This document shows, piece after piece, positions 1 to 8,200 of a stretch of 11,990 nt of DNA (position 1 is its first letter; every line of letters begins with the position of its first letter). The notes under the pieces were generated by a model. That model was not told where the DNA came from, did not search any database, and saw only the letters and a list, made by a program, of their open reading frames with translations. Made by a program: the position numbers and the translations under genes. Origin of the DNA: Gulosibacter massiliensis (lineage in GTDB: Bacteria > Actinomycetota > Actinomycetes > Actinomycetales > Microbacteriaceae); NCBI GenBank assembly GCA_945901035.1, contig CAMDKN010000023.1, positions 1 through 11,990 on the forward strand, read 5' to 3'.

Positions 1-25
1 ACGCCCCGGCGACAACCCGACGCGT
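1..25. other. Short gap downstream of trmD at the window edge
   Basis: These 25 bases follow the trmD stop. They are GC-rich and show no recognisable gene, hairpin or terminator. The next gene of the operon is outside the window. Confidence 0.5.
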
Positions 26-706
26 TTACTCGGCGAGAAGGTCGGGGCGTCGCTCGCGAGTCCGCTCGAGTTGCTGCTCGTGACGCCACTCCGCGATCTT
101 GGCGTGATGCCCGCTCAGAAGGATTTCCGGGACCGTCAGCCCGCGCCACTCCTGCGGTTTTGTGTACGACGGGTATTCGAGAAGTCCGCCCTCGTGGCTC
201 TCCTCGTCGAGCGAGGCGGGATTCCCCACCATTCCCGGAACCAGCCGCGTGACGGCCTCGATCATCGCCATCGTCGCGACCTCACCGCCGTTGAGAACGT
301 AATCCCCGAGCGACAGTTCGCGCACGCGGACTCGGCCCGCGAAGTGGTCGATGACGCGTTGGTCGATTCCTTCGTAACGACCGCAGGCAAAAACCAGGTG
401 TGATTCCGCGGACAGTTCCCGTGCGATCTCTTGCGTGAACAACGCTCCGGCGGGCGACGGCACCACGAGCACGGTGTCGTCCGTCAGGAGTGAATCCAGG
501 GCCTCGCCCCACGGCTCGGGTCGCATCACCATTCCGGCGCCACCGCCATACGGGCTGTCGTCGACGGTCTTGTGGACGTCGTGGGTGAAGTCGCGCAGGT
601 TGGTCACACCAATATCGACAAGTCCCGATTCGCGAGCCTTCCCCACCAACGACACGTCCAGCACCCCGAAGAACTCGGGGAAGATGGTGACGATGTCGAT
701 GCGCAC
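26..706 (-). CDS. trmD: tRNA (guanine-37-N1)-methyltransferase TrmD
   Basis: TrmD transfers a methyl group from S-adenosylmethionine to N1 of G37, next to the anticodon of tRNAs reading CUN, CCN and CGG, and so limits +1 frameshifting. The 226-residue protein has the usual family length. It opens with [11 protein letters not shown], has the [10 protein letters not shown] loop near 52-61, and shows the trefoil-knot SAM site as [10 protein letters not shown] (109-118) and [11 protein letters not shown] (132-142). [10 protein letters not shown] follows near 175-184 and the basic C-terminal domain ends at RRPDLLAE. The GTG at 706 is chosen because the conserved N-terminus begins exactly there; the open frame continues upstream but only as the shadow of rimM. 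It starts 10 nt after the rimM stop without a clear SD. Oddity: the residue aligning with catalytic Asp169 of the E. coli enzyme is Glu169 (DEES instead of EDS). Identification is certain. Confidence 0.97.
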   Translation of the reverse strand: MRIDIVTIFPEFFGVLDVSLVGKARESGLVDIGVTNLRDFTHDVHKTVDDSPYGGGAGMVMRPEPWGEALDSLLTDDTVLVVPSPAGALFTQEIARELSAESHLVFACGRYEGIDQRVIDHFAGRVRVRELSLGDYVLNGGEVATMAMIEAVTRLVPGMVGNPASLDEESHEGGLLEYPSYTKPQEWRGLTVPEILLSGHHAKIAEWRHEQQLERTRERRPDLLAE

Positions 707-716
707 GAGAGAAACT

Positions 717-1292
717 CTACGCGTCGGCAGATTCGGGCTCGTCGTCGACGGGGTCCTCGAACAGCCCGATGGGCGGGTCGATGTCCATCCTTCCCGCGTC
801 GATGTCGACCCCGGTGACGATTGCCTTGACGAACGGCACAAGGACTTCGCCGTCACCTGTGTCGACGACGAGCAGGTCTTGGGCGGGGAAATGGTCAACC
901 CGCGCAATCGTTCCGACGGCGACTCCTTCGCGACGAACGGACAGTCCGATGAGCTGGTAGTCATACCACGCGTCTTCTTCGGCGGGACGAGCATCCTTGT
1001 CGTCATCCACCCACAGAATCGCTTTGACGAGAGATTCGGCCGCGTCACGGTCCGTGATCCCCTCGAGGAACACCACCGCGTGATCGTTGTACCACTTCAG
1101 TTCGGTGAGAGTCACGGTCTTGCCGAACCACGGTGACTCATCCGGAACCTGCAGGGTGTACACCGACCCCGGCACGAAACGCAGAGCGGGATCGTCCGTG
1201 TACAACTCGAGTTTGATGGCGCCCTTGAGCCCGTGAGCTTTGAGAAGTCGACCGACGCGGAGACCCGACTCGGGTCGCTTCGCGGAGGTCAT
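717..1292 (-). CDS. rimM: 16S rRNA processing / 30S maturation factor RimM
   Basis: RimM binds the head of the immature 30S subunit, contacts S19 and helps late 16S rRNA processing. The protein has 191 residues, slightly longer than the E. coli one. The N-terminal RimM barrel covers about 11-95 with [12 protein letters not shown] (13-24). The PRC barrel covers about 107-175 with [11 protein letters not shown] (109-119), [12 protein letters not shown] (148-159) and the closing DPPIGLF (172-178). A short acidic tail follows. The ATG at 1292 overlaps the khpA stop by one base (TAATG), so translation is probably coupled; a weak GGA lies just upstream. It sits between khpA and trmD, an arrangement that extends the classic rpsP-rimM-trmD order. 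The family call is secure. Confidence 0.96.
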   Translation of the reverse strand: MTSAKRPESGLRVGRLLKAHGLKGAIKLELYTDDPALRFVPGSVYTLQVPDESPWFGKTVTLTELKWYNDHAVVFLEGITDRDAAESLVKAILWVDDDKDARPAEEDAWYDYQLIGLSVRREGVAVGTIARVDHFPAQDLLVVDTGDGEVLVPFVKAIVTGVDIDAGRMDIDPPIGLFEDPVDDEPESADA

Positions 1293-1528
1293 TATTCCGC
1301 GGTGTCGACGATGTCGACGCGGATGCGCTTGCCGTCGGCAATCGCGAGAATGAGGGTGCGGAGCGCCTTTGCCGTACGACCGCCCTTCCCGATGACACGA
1401 CCGAGGTCGTCCGGGTGCACGGAGACCTCGAGCAGGTCGCCACGCGGAGTGCTTTTCGCCACAACAGTGACGCTCTCCGGGTGGTCGACGATTCCCGAGA
1501 CTAGGTGCTTAAGGGCGGCCGCCAGCAT
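1292..1528 (-). CDS. khpA: KH-domain RNA-binding protein KhpA
   Basis: This is a 78-residue single KH domain protein of the KhpA (YlqC) family. Relatives bind RNA globally and, in Firmicutes, act with KhpB/Jag in cell-envelope control and sRNA biology; the role in Actinobacteria is less clear. The hallmark GXXG RNA-binding loop is GKGG at 47-50 inside VHPDDLGRVIGKGGRTAKAL (37-56). The N-terminus LAAALKHLVSGIVDHPESV is typical of the actinobacterial members between rpsP and rimM. The ATG at 1528 is 5 nt downstream of the rpsP stop, so it is read from the same transcript, with no evident SD of its own. It overlaps rimM by one base. No KhpB is seen in this window. Confidence 0.93.
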   Translation of the reverse strand: MLAAALKHLVSGIVDHPESVTVVAKSTPRGDLLEVSVHPDDLGRVIGKGGRTAKALRTLILAIADGKRIRVDIVDTAE

Positions 1529-1533
1529 CAGAC

Positions 1534-2076
1534 TTATTCGGCCTTTTCGTCAGCAGTCGCGTCGTCAGCAGGTGCCTCGTCAGCGACGGTTTCTTCTGCC
1601 ACGTCAGCCACAACCTCAGCAGACGCTTCGACCGCTTCGACCGCTTCGACGGGAGCCTCGGTCACGTCGGCGACAACCTCGTCAACGACCTCCGGTGCAA
1701 CCGGTGCGACCTCTTCGACCTTTTTCTCGACGCGGGGACGCACAACCGACTTCTTGGCGGTGTCCTCGGCGAAAACGGTCTTGACATCCTTGGTCAGGAT
1801 GGTGTTCTTGGCGGACTTGTCGCCCTTGTACTTGCCCCAGTCGCCCGAGAGCTTGAGGATGACGAGCACCTGCGGGCTCGGCTGAGCACCGACGGAAAGC
1901 CAGTACTGAGCGCGCTCCGAGTTGATCTCGATGAGCGACGGGTTCTCGGTCGGGTGGTACTTGCCGATTTCTTCGATCGAGCGACCGTCACGTTTGGAGC
2001 GCGAATCGGCTACGACGATGCGGTAGTGCGGCGAACGGATTTTTCCCATTCGCTTGAGGCGGATTTTGACAGCCAC
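1534..2076 (-). CDS. rpsP: 30S ribosomal protein S16 with long acidic C-terminal tail
   Basis: S16 binds 16S rRNA in the body of the 30S subunit and is needed for its assembly. The core begins [11 protein letters not shown] and has the conserved [17 protein letters not shown] (16-32), IGKYHP (37-42) and [12 protein letters not shown] (56-67) segments. The protein is 180 residues, roughly twice the E. coli length. From about residue 117 it turns into a low-complexity Val/Ala/Glu/Asp tail in which 21 of the last 60 residues are acidic. Tails of this kind are known in actinobacterial S16, usually of variable length. The GTG at 2076 is preferred because it begins the conserved MAVKIR motif and follows a good SD (GGAG); the frame is open about 10 codons further up. 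It is the first gene of its operon and the next gene starts 5 nt after its stop. Confidence 0.97.
   Translation of the reverse strand: MAVKIRLKRMGKIRSPHYRIVVADSRSKRDGRSIEEIGKYHPTENPSLIEINSERAQYWLSVGAQPSPQVLVILKLSGDWGKYKGDKSAKNTILTKDVKTVFAEDTAKKSVVRPRVEKKVEEVAPVAPEVVDEVVADVTEAPVEAVEAVEASAEVVADVAEETVADEAPADDATADEKAE
1624..1650 (-). repeat. Three tandem 9-bp units inside the S16 tail
   Basis: Three perfect consecutive copies of CGCTTCGAC (plus-strand reading) lie here. They keep the reading frame and encode repeated Val-Glu-Ala triplets in the acidic tail of S16. This is a small in-frame repeat that could change copy number by slippage without breaking the gene. Confidence 0.9.
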
Positions 2077-2190
2077 GGTTCTCCAGAGTTGTTTGCGATG
2101 ACGCACCGCGGTTCAAGCGTGGGGTTGCTCGAATGCGGAAGCAGGACGCCACTTCGCAGGTTTAGAGGGTCCTACGAGATGGACACAGTT
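2077..2190 (-). promoter_or_regulatory. Structured 5' leader of the rpsP operon (candidate)
   Basis: This stretch has no open gene and lies between the candidate promoter and the S16 start. The minus-strand RNA can form three hairpins that exclude one another. C pairs GUCC (2181-2184) with GGAC (2169-2172). A pairs GUAGGAC (2169-2175) with GUCCUGC (2141-2147), seven pairs including one G-U. B pairs GCGAAG (2152-2157) with CUUCCGC (2135-2141), six pairs with one bulged C. A and C share the GGAC segment, and B uses or loops out the 3' arm of A. A leader of more than 100 nt ahead of a ribosomal protein gene suggests feedback control, but the ligand (S16 itself or something else) is unknown and the structure is judged by eye only. 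Confidence 0.45.
2079..2084 (-). promoter_or_regulatory. Ribosome binding site of rpsP
   Basis: GGAGAA on the minus strand lies just ahead of the GTG at 2076. It fixes that start rather than the in-frame codons further up. It is one of only a few clear SD sites in the window. Confidence 0.75.
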
Positions 2191-2194
2191 CCCC

Positions 2195-2224
2195 AGTCTG
2201 CCAGATAACGGGCGACTTATCCAA
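2195..2224 (-). promoter_or_regulatory. Candidate promoter of the rpsP-khpA-rimM-trmD operon
   Basis: TTGGAT (2219-2224) and CAGACT (2195-2200) on the minus strand are separated by 18 bp and resemble actinobacterial -35 (TTGNNN) and -10 (TANNNT) boxes, with one deviation at the first -10 base. Transcription would start near 2190. The remaining bases 2225-2297, between this promoter and the ffh stop, hold nothing I recognise; a small GC-rich inverted repeat near 2262-2275 is too weak to call a terminator. Confidence 0.4.
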
Positions 2225-2297
2225 TCAGCTACGTTTCGGTGACCGCGAACTGAAAGAATCTGCCCTCGGAGGCCCTTCCGTGTGATGCGCCGTATGT

Positions 2298-3845
2298 TCA
2301 AAGACCGCCGCGCTCGATGAAGCGGCGCATCGTTTCCATTTCAGAATCGCTAACCTCGGACTCCGGTGTTGCGCCGATTCCGAAACTGTTACCGCCGGTC
2401 GACGGGGTCGCGAGCAGAGCAGCGTTTTCCGCCGCACGCTTCGCAGGGTTTCCCGATCGTGAACCCTTTTTTGCCACCGGCGCCTTGGCTTTCACGCGCC
2501 CACCCGGTACTGGCCCCATTCCGGGAATAGCCGGGGTTCCGCCCCGCGCCACCGTCTTCATCATTTTGGACGCGGCATCGAAACGAGTGACCAATTGGTT
2601 GACTTCCGTCACCGTCATGCCCGCGCCCTTTGCGATACGCAGACGCCGCGAGCCGTTCAACAGTTTCGGGTTGTCGCGCTCGAGTGGCGTCATCGATCGA
2701 ATGATGGCTTCCGTGCGATCGATGTCTTTTTCGTCGAAGTTGTCGATTTGTTCGCGCATTTTGCCGGCTCCGGGCATCATGCCCAGCAGCCCCTTCATCG
2801 AACCCATCTTGCGGACCTGTTGCAACTGTTCGAGGAAGTCGGAGAGCGTGAACGTGTTCGATTGGAATTTCTCGGCGACCTTGGCCGCGTCGTCTTCGTC
2901 GAAGTTCTTTTGCGCCTGTTCGATGAGTGTGAGGATGTCACCGAGGTCGAGGATTCGGCTCGCCATGCGATCCGGGTAGAACGGCTCGAGCGCATCGAGG
3001 TCCTCGCCGGTGGATGCGAACACAATCGGACGGTCAGTGAGACCGCGAACGGACAGGGCGGCGCCACCACGGGCGTCGCCGTCGAGTTTGGTGAGAACGA
3101 CACCGGTGAAGTCGACGCCGTCTTGGAACGCCTTGGCGGTGAGGACCGCGTCCTGACCGATCATCGCGTCGAGCACGAACAGGACCTCGTCGGGATTCGT
3201 CGCGTCGCGAACCGCGCGCGCCTCGCGCATCAGTTCCTCGTCGACGCCGAGTCGACCCGCGGTATCGATGATGACGGTGTCGAACAATTTCTGGGTCGCG
3301 AACTTCACGCCGTCCTTCGCCACCTTCACGGGGTTGCCTTTGCCGTTACCGGGCTCGGGGGCAAAGATCTGCACCCCCGCCTGTTCGGCGACGACGGTCA
3401 ACTGCGTGACGGCGTTCGGACGTTGGAGGTCACACGCCACGAGAACGGGGGTGTGTCCCTGGGACTTCAAATATTTGGCGAGTTTCCCGGCGAAGGTCGT
3501 CTTTCCCGACCCTTGCAGCCCCGCGAGCATGATGACGGTCGGCGGTTTCTTCGCAAACGTCAGTTGCGACTGGGTTCCGCCCAGAATCTGGACCAGTTCC
3601 TCGTTGACGATCTGGACGACCTGTTGAGCGGGGTTCAGGGCCTTGTTGACGTCATCCGACAGCGCACGTTCGCGAATGTTGCCGGTGAACGACTTGACCA
3701 CCTCGAGCGACACGTCCGCGTCGAGCAGCGCTCGCCGAATTTCGCGAACCGTCCCGTCGACATCCGCCGCACTGAGTTTCCCCTTGGTACGCAGGCTCGA
3801 CAGAGCCGACGTGAGTCGTTCCGAGAGGTTTCCAAAGACGGCCAT
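2298..3845 (-). CDS. ffh: Signal recognition particle GTPase Ffh (SRP54)
   Basis: Ffh, with 4.5S RNA, binds signal sequences of nascent membrane proteins and docks with FtsY at the membrane. The protein has 515 residues. The N domain (about 1-90) has the conserved IRRALLDADVSLEVV (36-50). The G domain has the P-loop GLQGSGKTT (109-117), DLQRPNAVTQL (139-149), DTAGR (194-198) and TKLDGDARGG (252-261). The Met-rich M domain (about 325-432) carries MGSMKGLLGMMPG (347-359) and the RNA-binding SRRLRIAKGAG (399-409). A Lys/Arg/Gly-rich linker and a C-terminal acidic segment (about 450-515) extend the protein beyond the E. coli length, as seen in other Actinobacteria. The ATG at 3845 matches the family N-terminus; it lies 12 nt after the upstream stop with no strong SD. 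Confidence 0.98.
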   Translation of the reverse strand: MAVFGNLSERLTSALSSLRTKGKLSAADVDGTVREIRRALLDADVSLEVVKSFTGNIRERALSDDVNKALNPAQQVVQIVNEELVQILGGTQSQLTFAKKPPTVIMLAGLQGSGKTTFAGKLAKYLKSQGHTPVLVACDLQRPNAVTQLTVVAEQAGVQIFAPEPGNGKGNPVKVAKDGVKFATQKLFDTVIIDTAGRLGVDEELMREARAVRDATNPDEVLFVLDAMIGQDAVLTAKAFQDGVDFTGVVLTKLDGDARGGAALSVRGLTDRPIVFASTGEDLDALEPFYPDRMASRILDLGDILTLIEQAQKNFDEDDAAKVAEKFQSNTFTLSDFLEQLQQVRKMGSMKGLLGMMPGAGKMREQIDNFDEKDIDRTEAIIRSMTPLERDNPKLLNGSRRLRIAKGAGMTVTEVNQLVTRFDAASKMMKTVARGGTPAIPGMGPVPGGRVKAKAPVAKKGSRSGNPAKRAAENAALLATPSTGGNSFGIGATPESEVSDSEMETMRRFIERGGL

Positions 3846-3857
3846 AACCAGTCCAGA

Positions 3858-4367
3858 CTAGTCTTCGAGCGAGTGGCGGGCACTGAGTTCGCGGTACGCG
3901 GTGGCGTTCCGACGAATCGCCGCGACGTCATCGTCCGTCAGTTCACGGCGAACTTTCCCCGGGACGCCGGCGACCAGCGAACGTGGCGGAATCACGGTCC
4001 CCTCGAGGACGACCGTTCCCGCGGCGATCAGACATTCGTCGCCAATCACCGCGTGAGACAGCACGGTGGCGTTCATGCCGATGAGGCAGTCGTCGCCGAT
4101 CGTGCAGCCGTGGACGACCGCGGAGTGCCCGATGGAAACACCACGACCGATGACGGTCGGCGCGTCGTCGTCGACGTGAACCGCGACATTGTCTTGAATG
4201 TTGGATCCCTCGCCGAGAGTGATCGAGTTCATGTCCGCGCGAAGAACCGAACCAAAGTACACCGAGGCTCCCGAGGCGATGCGGACGCGACCGACGAGGG
4301 TTGCGTTCGGGGCGATCCAGGCGTCCTCGGCGATGACCGGCTCGTGTCCGTCGAATGCGCGCTTCAT
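3858..4367 (-). CDS. Gamma-carbonic-anhydrase-like hexapeptide-repeat protein
   Basis: This 169-residue left-handed beta-helix protein belongs to the gamma-carbonic anhydrase / YrdA / PaaY group. Imperfect hexapeptide repeats run from about 12 to 135. The three zinc-ligand histidines are present: H64 (NVAVH), H81 (SIGH) and H86 (AVVH). The Arg/Asp pair of VLRAD (R43, D45) and Gln58 of NIQDN, which correspond to conserved residues of the archaeal Cam enzyme, are also present. The acidic loop holding the proton-shuttle Glu of Cam is not obvious, so carbonic anhydrase activity is uncertain, as for many relatives. Start choice: the ATG at 4367 is preferred because a TACTGT box sits 7 nt upstream; the GTG at 4373 would add two residues. 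Neither start has an SD. Its place between ftsY and ffh suggests shared transcription rather than a known link to secretion. Confidence 0.88.
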   Translation of the reverse strand: MKRAFDGHEPVIAEDAWIAPNATLVGRVRIASGASVYFGSVLRADMNSITLGEGSNIQDNVAVHVDDDAPTVIGRGVSIGHSAVVHGCTIGDDCLIGMNATVLSHAVIGDECLIAAGTVVLEGTVIPPRSLVAGVPGKVRRELTDDDVAAIRRNATAYRELSARHSLED

Positions 4368-4374
4368 GACCACA

Positions 4375-4404
4375 ACAGTAGGCGGTTAGTCGAGAAGTTG
4401 TCGG
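4375..4404 (-). promoter_or_regulatory. Possible internal promoter before the gamma-CA-like gene
   Basis: CCGACA (4399-4404) and TACTGT (4375-4380) lie 18 bp apart on the minus strand, over the 3' end of ftsY. The -10 box ends 7 nt before the ATG at 4367, so a transcript from here would have almost no leader. It matches 4 of 6 bases of TTGACA and the TANNNT -10 form. This is a pattern match only. Confidence 0.3.
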
Positions 4405-5261
4405 ACAAACACGTGCGGGGTGAACCCGGTGAGGTCGTCGATGCTCTCGCCCTGTCCGACCAGTTTGACGGGGATGCCGGTGAGTTCTTGGACCGCGAAG
4501 ACGAAACCGCCGCGGGCGCTGCCGTCGAGTTTCGTCAGCACCAGTCCGGTGACCCCGGCTTGTTCGAGAAACGCCTCGGCTTGGTTCAGCCCGTTTTGAC
4601 CGGTCGTGGCATCGAGCACGAGCAGAACCTCGTTGATGGGCGCCTTCTTCTCGATGACACGCTTGATTTTGGCCAACTCGTCCATCAGCCCCGACTTGGT
4701 GTGGAGTCGACCAGCGGTGTCGATGATGACGACGTCGTGACCCTCCGCCGTTGCGCGTTCGACGGCCTGGAACGCCACCGCGGCGGGGTCCTGTCCGTCC
4801 ACTTGAGGTTTGACAATGTCGACCCCGGCCCGTTCCGCCCAGGTCGCCAACTGGTCGACAGCGGCGGCGCGAAAGGTGTCCGCGGCTCCGACGAGAACAC
4901 GCTTGCCACGAGTGGCGATGAACTTGGCGAATTTTCCAAGCGTCGTCGTTTTTCCGACACCGTTGACTCCGACCACGAGAACGACCGCGGGGAATCCCGA
5001 CTCGGCTTGGAGAGAGAGGGTGGGGTCGAATGCGGCGAGACGTTCCTCGAGCACCTCCCCCAAAATTCTGCGCAGGTCTTCCGTGTCCAGATTCGCCGTG
5101 GCGTCCGCGACCGCGTGCACCGCCTCGATCACCTCGTCGGTGACCCGAGGCCCGAAGTCCGCCTGCAACAGCGTGTCCTCGAGGTTCTCCCAATCCGATT
5201 CGTCGACCAGTCGGGACCCCGTGAAGAGGTTTTGGAAAGCTTTCGCGAACGACCAGGCCAT
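4386..5261 (-). CDS. ftsY: Signal recognition particle receptor FtsY
   Basis: FtsY is the membrane-associated SRP receptor GTPase that pairs with Ffh and passes ribosomes to the Sec translocon. The protein has 291 residues and lacks the long acidic A domain found in E. coli. It begins with a short amphipathic stretch MAWSFAKAFQNLF rich in Trp/Phe, a plausible membrane-binding helix. The N domain has LEDTLLQADFGPRV (27-40). The G domain shows GVNGVGKTTT (98-107), DTFRAAAVDQL (128-138), DTAGR (181-185), TKLDGSARGG (243-252) and GQGE (269-272). The ATG at 5261 lies 10 nt after the smc stop, with no good SD but with TAGGGT 7 nt ahead. The smc-ftsY order is common in Actinobacteria and Firmicutes. 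Confidence 0.97.
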   Translation of the reverse strand: MAWSFAKAFQNLFTGSRLVDESDWENLEDTLLQADFGPRVTDEVIEAVHAVADATANLDTEDLRRILGEVLEERLAAFDPTLSLQAESGFPAVVLVVGVNGVGKTTTLGKFAKFIATRGKRVLVGAADTFRAAAVDQLATWAERAGVDIVKPQVDGQDPAAVAFQAVERATAEGHDVVIIDTAGRLHTKSGLMDELAKIKRVIEKKAPINEVLLVLDATTGQNGLNQAEAFLEQAGVTGLVLTKLDGSARGGFVFAVQELTGIPVKLVGQGESIDDLTGFTPHVFVRQLLD

Positions 5262-5271
5262 GGCAGTGACC

Positions 5272-8200
5272 CTACGCCTCGACCGGGGTTGCGATGCGTT
5301 GACCGACGACCGCGCTCACGCCGTCCCCGCGCATCGACACTCCGTAGAGAGCATCGGCGATCTCCATCGTGCGTTTTTGATGAGTGATGATGACCAACTG
5401 CGAGGACGCCCGAAGTTCCTCAAAAATACTGAGAAGACGACCGAGGTTCGCGTCGTCGAGCGCGGCTTCGACCTCGTCGAGGATGTAAAACGGCGACGGT
5501 CGAGCTTTGAAAATGGCGACGAGAAGTGCGACCGCCGCGAGCGATCGCTCGCCACCGGACAGCAACGACAGGCGTTCGATTTTCTTCCCCGCGGGCTTCA
5601 CGCTCACCTCGATACCGGTCGTGAGCGGCGCATCAGGGTCGGTCAAGGTCAGATGACCCGTTCCGCCCGGGAACAACAGCGGCAAAATCCGGTCGAATGC
5701 CGCCTTCGTATCACGGAATGCGTCGATGAAAATCGACTGCATGCGGTCGTCGAGTTCGTCGATGATCTGCAACAGATCGGTTCGGGTCGAATCGAGGTCG
5801 GCGAGCTGTTCTGTCAAGAACTGGTGTCGTTGTTCCAGCGCGGCGAATTCTTCCAACGCGAGCGGATTGATTCGCCCGAGTTGGTCCATCGAGCGCTCGG
5901 CGTCTTTCAGTCGCGCCTCTTGTTCGGCGCGCGTGAAAGGGACGGGGGCGCCCTCGAGCATCGGGACGAGCGTGTCCGGGCCGTACTCGTCGACCAAAAC
6001 CTGTTCCGTCAGCGCCATCTCGTCCGCTGCTTTTTCGAGCAGATTTCCGAGGTGCAGTTTCTTTTCGTAAATCTGCATTTCGAGACCGTGAACGCCGTCC
6101 TTCACGGAGGTCAGTCGTTGTCGCAGTTCGCTCTCGCGAGCGCGAAGGTCGGTGAGTTCGCCCGAACTCGCCGCGCGAACACGTTCCGCGTCCGCCAGTT
6201 TGACGTGGGCCTCCGCGACACTCGCATCCAGTGCAGCGAGGATCGGCGGGATGTCGGTCGACGACCGTTCGGCGTTCTCCAACTGGGTGCGACGGTGGAC
6301 GCGTTGCGCGGCACGCTCTGCCGCCGCCGCCCGATCGCTTTCCAGGGTTCGCGCCATTTCATCGGCACGGTCGCGCTCCGACCGAACGCGCTCGCGCACG
6401 GTCTCCATGTCGATGCGAACCTGCAATTCCGTTGCACGGGCGGTGTCAAGGGCGAGGAGCGCGCTCTCGCGAGAGGACGCGTCGAGCGCGGGGCGAGGAG
6501 CAGCCAGAAACGCGTCGAGTGCTCGAACAGCCTCTCCCAGCTGTGCATCCGCCTCATCCACGGCCGTCGTCGCCTTGTCCAGCGCCGCGGTGATGCGCTC
6601 GATTTCCGAAGCCGCCGCATCCGCTTGAGCTCGAAGGCGAGACTTCTCCGAGATGATTTCGGCGTTGCGGGTGTCCGCTGCCCGCAATTCGGCCAGCGCG
6701 GTCTGGGCGACCGTTTTCGCGGTCTGAAGTTCTTCGCGTTGCGTGTCGAGCGCGTTGCGGCGACGTTCGATGTCCGTCGACACGGTTTCGAGACGCTCTT
6801 TGGCTTCGTCGCGTTCGCCCGCGAGTTCGATTCGGGAGCGTTGAGCGCCGTGACCGCCCCGCAACACAAATCGTGTGAGGACTTCCCCGGCGCGTGTGAC
6901 GACGACCGCGCTGTCCGCGATTCCAGCCTTGACCATCGCAGGCCACGCGGCGCGGGCTGCAGCCAGGTCCTCGGCGACGTAGGTGTGAGCGAGAAGACCG
7001 GAAACCCCTGCGGGTCCCGCAACAACCTCGATGGCGGACTGGACTCCAGAGATGGTGGTGACCGACAGCGCTGACCCGTCGGTGTCCGCGAGAACCACCT
7101 CGACGCGACCTGCGTCGGTCGTGGTGGCGTGGGCAAGAGCGTCCAGTGCACTATCCCGAGAGTCGGCAAGAATTGCGTCGGCGAGCCCGCCGAGCGCAGC
7201 GGCGATGGCCGCCTCGAAACCCGGGGTGACCGTGATGTGATCGGCGACCAACCCGCGAATTCCCTTGCGACCCGTCACCGAGCCTCGGCCGTCCGTCGAT
7301 TCGAGAGCCGACGACAATGCCGAGACGCGGGCCGCGAGAGCGTCGCGTTCGCGCTCGAGCGTGTGCAGCGACTCCCGATCGGAGTCCACCGCAGATTGCA
7401 GGTCGAGCACACGACCGTCCGCAGTCGTGACCGCGGTTTCGAGTTCTGAGTTGGTTCCGCCCGGCGCGTCCTCGATTTCCGACAGTGCGGATTCTGCTTC
7501 GGTCTGTCGAAGCGCCGCCGCTTCCCGTGCGCTTTCGTTGCGAAGAAGTTCACCCTGGGCACCGGCCACACGCGACCGGGCGAGGTCGACTCGACCCTCG
7601 AGTGCGGCGCGGTCACGGTCGTGCTGAGTAATCCGCGCGCCCTGCTCGGCAATCGCGGCGTCCATCGCATCGAGGTTCGCCGCCGCCTCGGCGGTTGCGG
7701 CAGCCGCCGAACCGACCTTGGACTCCATGTCACTGACCTGCAGTTCGAGAGCGACAACCTCGGCGCGCGCCGCGTCCACCATCTCGTCCGAAATCGCGAG
7801 AAGCGGTGTGGACTCGGCGACGTCCTGTGACAACAAGGTGATGCGGTCACGGATTATCTGGTTGAGGTTTCGGAAGCGCTCCCTGACCTGTTCCAGTTCG
7901 AACGAGACCCGCCGGTGTGCGTCCACCGCATCCGACGTGAGTTCCTGTTCCAGGGTTCGGATTCGAAGGGAAACGTGGTCCAGTTGGTCGGACACCGCGA
8001 TGCGCTCGGTCTGCCGTTCCGTCTCGGTGTTCTGATGGTCGTTGATGTCCCGGCGCAACGCCACCACATCGGACGCGATGATTCGGGCGCGAGCGTCGCG
8101 GACAATCGCGGCAATGTTTTGTGCTTCCCGCGCGACTTCGGCTTGTTTCCCGAGCGGTTTCAATTGGCGACGGATTTCTCCGGACAGATCGTTGAGCCGG

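Noticed and set aside
707..1048. N-terminal extension of TrmD by 114 codons
   Set aside because: The extra part is an out-of-frame reading of rimM; TrmD homology starts exactly at the GTG at 706.
2262..2275. Terminator after ffh
   Set aside because: The CCTCCGAGG repeat gives only three or four pairs with almost no loop and no following T run.
2107..2297. A tRNA or other known RNA gene in the ffh-rpsP gap
   Set aside because: No acceptor stem, T-loop GTTCRANNC context or cloverleaf could be assembled on either strand; the structure seen fits a leader.
2595..5387. 930-codon open frame on the plus strand
   Set aside because: It lies wholly antisense to ffh, the gamma-CA-like gene and ftsY, all of which have clear conserved motifs. 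Its product is Arg/Asp/Val-rich with no domain I recognise. Long antisense frames are expected in GC-rich coding DNA.
4810..7074. 754-codon open frame on the plus strand
   Set aside because: It is antisense to ftsY and smc. The translation is low-complexity Arg-rich sequence with no family features.
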